A model generated the notes under the pieces. It had not been told where the DNA came from, did no database searches, and saw nothing but the letters and a program-made list of their open reading frames with translations. Of a stretch of 14,604 nt of DNA, positions 13,014-14,604 are shown piece after piece. The stretch comes from an uncultured Ruminococcus sp. (GTDB lineage: Bacteria; Bacillota; Clostridia; UBA1212; UBA1255): contig CACZOW010000317.1 of NCBI GenBank assembly GCA_902782885.1, positions 1-14,604 of the forward strand, written 5' to 3'. Position 1 is the first letter of the stretch. Every line of letters starts with the position of its first letter. A program made the translations under genes and the position numbers.

Positions 13014-14207
13014 ATGATAAACGACGCGCTGTATATTGACGATCTGGCGTTCCGGAACCGCGTGGTGCTGCAGCCTATGGAAGGCTGCGACTGCCGCGGA
13101 GACGGAGCGCCGGATGTGCTTACACGGAAAAAGTATCTGAGCGCGGCACGCAGCGGTGCGGGCACGGTCTGGTTCGAGGCCGCCGCCGTATGCCCGGAAG
13201 GGCGGACAAACGGAAGGCAGATGATGTTGACGCCCGCCACACTGGACGCGTTCAAGGCTCTGGTGAACGACGTGAGAGAGACGGCGCGGCGGGAGACGGA
13301 CGTTGACCCCGTGCTGATACTTCAGCTGACGCACTCCGGGCGGCAGAGCATCGTGCCGATGATCGCGTACCGGAACGAAGTGTATGAGGCAAAGCGCCCG
13401 CTCTCCGACGCCAATATCGTCAGCGACGACTATCTGGACCGCCTGCCCGAAAAGTACGCGGCCGCCGCGGCGCTGGCGGCGGAAGCGGGGTTCGACGGCG
13501 TGGATATCAAATCGTGTCACGGTTATCTGCTGCAGGAACTGTTGTCCGCGTTCACGCGGCCGGGCAGGTACGGCGGAACCTTCGAAAACCGTTCCCGGCT
13601 TTATATTGACTGCGTGAAGGCGGTGCGCGGATCTGTTCCCAGGTCAATGCTTGCAGCGCGCGTGAGTATTGCCGACATGGTCCCCCGCCCCTGGGGCTTC
13701 GGCACCGACGCGTCGGGGGCGATCGACTTCACCGAACCCGATCTGCTGCTCGCCGCACTGATAAAAGAAGGCATAAAACTGCTGAACGTCACGCTGGGCA
13801 ATCCGTACTACAACCCCCACGTGAACCGCCCGTTCCGCAAAGGCGCGTACCCGCCGCCGGAACGTCCGGAGACCGGCCTCGCCCGCTTCGTATCCGTCGA
13901 AAAACATATCAAAGCATCCTTCCCCGAACTCACGGTAGTGGGCTCGGGGCTGTCTTTTTTCAGAGAAAAAATGTTTGAACACGCGGAACAGCTGCTGGCG
14001 GACGGTGTGTGCGACCTCGCGGGTTTCGGCCGGATGTGGCTGGCATACCCGGAGTTTTACCGCGACTGGCGCGCCGGAAAACTCGAACCGAAAAAATGCT
14101 GCCTCACCTGCTCCCGCTGCACCGAACTGATGCGCGGCGGCCGCGAGTCCGGCTGCGCAATATTTAATGATTATTACAGAAATTCATACAGGGAGATGAG
14201 ATCATGA
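13014..14207 (+). CDS. Old Yellow Enzyme-type flavin oxidoreductase with Fe-S cysteine cluster
   Basis: A 397-residue FMN-binding TIM-barrel protein of the NADH:flavin oxidoreductase (OYE) family. Visible motifs are QLTHSGRQS (104-112), GFDGVDIKSCHGYLLQELLS (159-178, with H169 in the usual catalytic/substrate region), GRYGGTFENRSR (184-195) and the phosphate-binding end GFGRMWLAYPE (337-347). After the barrel, C363-x2-C366-x2-C369-x11-C381 matches the [4Fe-4S] cysteine cluster of the 2,4-dienoyl-CoA reductase/trimethylamine dehydrogenase subgroup. The C-terminal FAD/NAD domain of those ~650-residue enzymes is missing: the protein ends 16 residues after the last cysteine. It probably reduces an activated C=C bond, with electrons from a separate partner. 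ATG at 13014 has GAGG with a spacer of about 8 bases. It overlaps the next gene by ATGA. Confidence 0.9.
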   Translation: MINDALYIDDLAFRNRVVLQPMEGCDCRGDGAPDVLTRKKYLSAARSGAGTVWFEAAAVCPEGRTNGRQMMLTPATLDAFKALVNDVRETARRETDVDPVLILQLTHSGRQSIVPMIAYRNEVYEAKRPLSDANIVSDDYLDRLPEKYAAAAALAAEAGFDGVDIKSCHGYLLQELLSAFTRPGRYGGTFENRSRLYIDCVKAVRGSVPRSMLAARVSIADMVPRPWGFGTDASGAIDFTEPDLLLAALIKEGIKLLNVTLGNPYYNPHVNRPFRKGAYPPPERPETGLARFVSVEKHIKASFPELTVVGSGLSFFREKMFEHAEQLLADGVCDLAGFGRMWLAYPEFYRDWRAGKLEPKKCCLTCSRCTELMRGGRESGCAIFNDYYRNSYREMRS

Positions 14208-14604
14208 AGATCGCTGTGGTGACCGGAGTTATGGGAGGCATCGGCAAAGCCTGTGCTAAAGCGCTGATCGGTGCGGGATACGGCGTCGCGGGCTTGGACG
14301 TAGTATCCGGACCCGGAACGGACGCGCTCGCGGAACTGCCGTCAACGCACTTCAGATATTTAAAAGGCGATCTGGCAGACAAGTCCTGCCGGAAAGCGCT
14401 GATCGGCGGATCACTGGAGTGGGGCGAATTGGCCGCGCTGGTCAACGTGGCGGGCGTTGCCCCTAAAGTACGCCGGGACATTCTCGAAATGACCGAGGAA
14501 AGCTACGATTTCGTGATGGGCGTCAATACCAAAGGCACCCTTTTTCTAACGCAGCTGGCGGCAAACGCGCTCATTCGTCAGGGCAAGGGCGGCAGCATCG
14601 TCAA
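14204..14604 (+). CDS. Short-chain dehydrogenase/reductase, partial
   Basis: The first 133 codons of an NAD(P)-dependent SDR oxidoreductase; it runs off the right edge. The Rossmann cofactor loop reads TGVMGGIG (7-14), followed by a beta-alpha-beta pattern with an acidic residue (LD in VAGLDVV) that favours NAD over NADP. NVAG stands for the family's NNAG, and the conserved asparagine of helix 4 is in GVNTKG. The catalytic Tyr-x3-Lys lies beyond the window. ATG at 14204 overlaps the TGA of the flavin oxidoreductase gene, with AGGGAG 8 bases upstream, so the two are translationally coupled and probably act on the same substrate. The substrate is unknown. Confidence 0.92.
   Translation, partial: MKIAVVTGVMGGIGKACAKALIGAGYGVAGLDVVSGPGTDALAELPSTHFRYLKGDLADKSCRKALIGGSLEWGELAALVNVAGVAPKVRRDILEMTEESYDFVMGVNTKGTLFLTQLAANALIRQGKGGSIV

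Overview
The window looks like chromosome of a Gram-positive, Clostridia-like Bacillota, probably an uncultured lineage with fairly high GC. The signs are strong AGGAGG-type ribosome binding sites, TATAAT-type promoters, two lipobox lipoproteins, and a dnaG gene followed at once by what looks like the start of rpoD, as in the Gram-positive macromolecular-synthesis operon. This lineage call is inference; no rRNA or tRNA gene is present to anchor it.

Left half (1-7015, minus strand). Six genes point left. In order of transcription they are: a membrane-anchored purple-acid-phosphatase-like metallophosphoesterase, a DUF5722-like glycosidase-fold protein, a membrane-anchored protein of unknown function, a lipoprotein with faint foldase-like features, DNA primase (dnaG), and a lysine-rich N-terminus that is probably rpoD. 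A well-formed promoter before the phosphoesterase (7142-7171) and another before the membrane protein (4045-4073) split this run into at least two units. The second unit would carry the two envelope proteins together with dnaG and rpoD.

Middle (7016-8114). This 1.1-kb divergent intergenic region is the most unusual part. It holds about six degenerate 23-bp tandem repeats. These are followed by ten hairpin units at a 53-bp period (nine intervals of exactly 53 bp), which together make twenty copies of an 11-mer in alternating orientation. Then come overlapping palindromes, a helically phased A-tract stretch, and a consensus promoter for argG. Both arrays lie outside the two transcripts predicted from the flanking promoters, so they are more likely DNA elements than leader RNA.

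Right half (8115-14604, plus strand). A likely arginine operon comes first: argG (argininosuccinate synthase), then a polar amino-acid ABC transporter (binding lipoprotein, permease, ATPase), then ornithine carbamoyltransferase. A hairpin and a small tandem repeat family built on GGGGTCTGTCCCC lie between the binding-protein and permease genes. A related element in the opposite orientation follows the carbamoyltransferase gene. Next, with its own extended -10 promoter, is a two-gene unit: a single-domain Old Yellow Enzyme-type flavin oxidoreductase with an iron-sulfur-type cysteine cluster, coupled by an ATGA overlap to a short-chain dehydrogenase that runs off the window.

I found no CRISPR array, tRNA, rRNA, transposase or prophage gene. 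The best candidate for something undescribed is the pair of intergenic arrays, mainly the 53-bp one.
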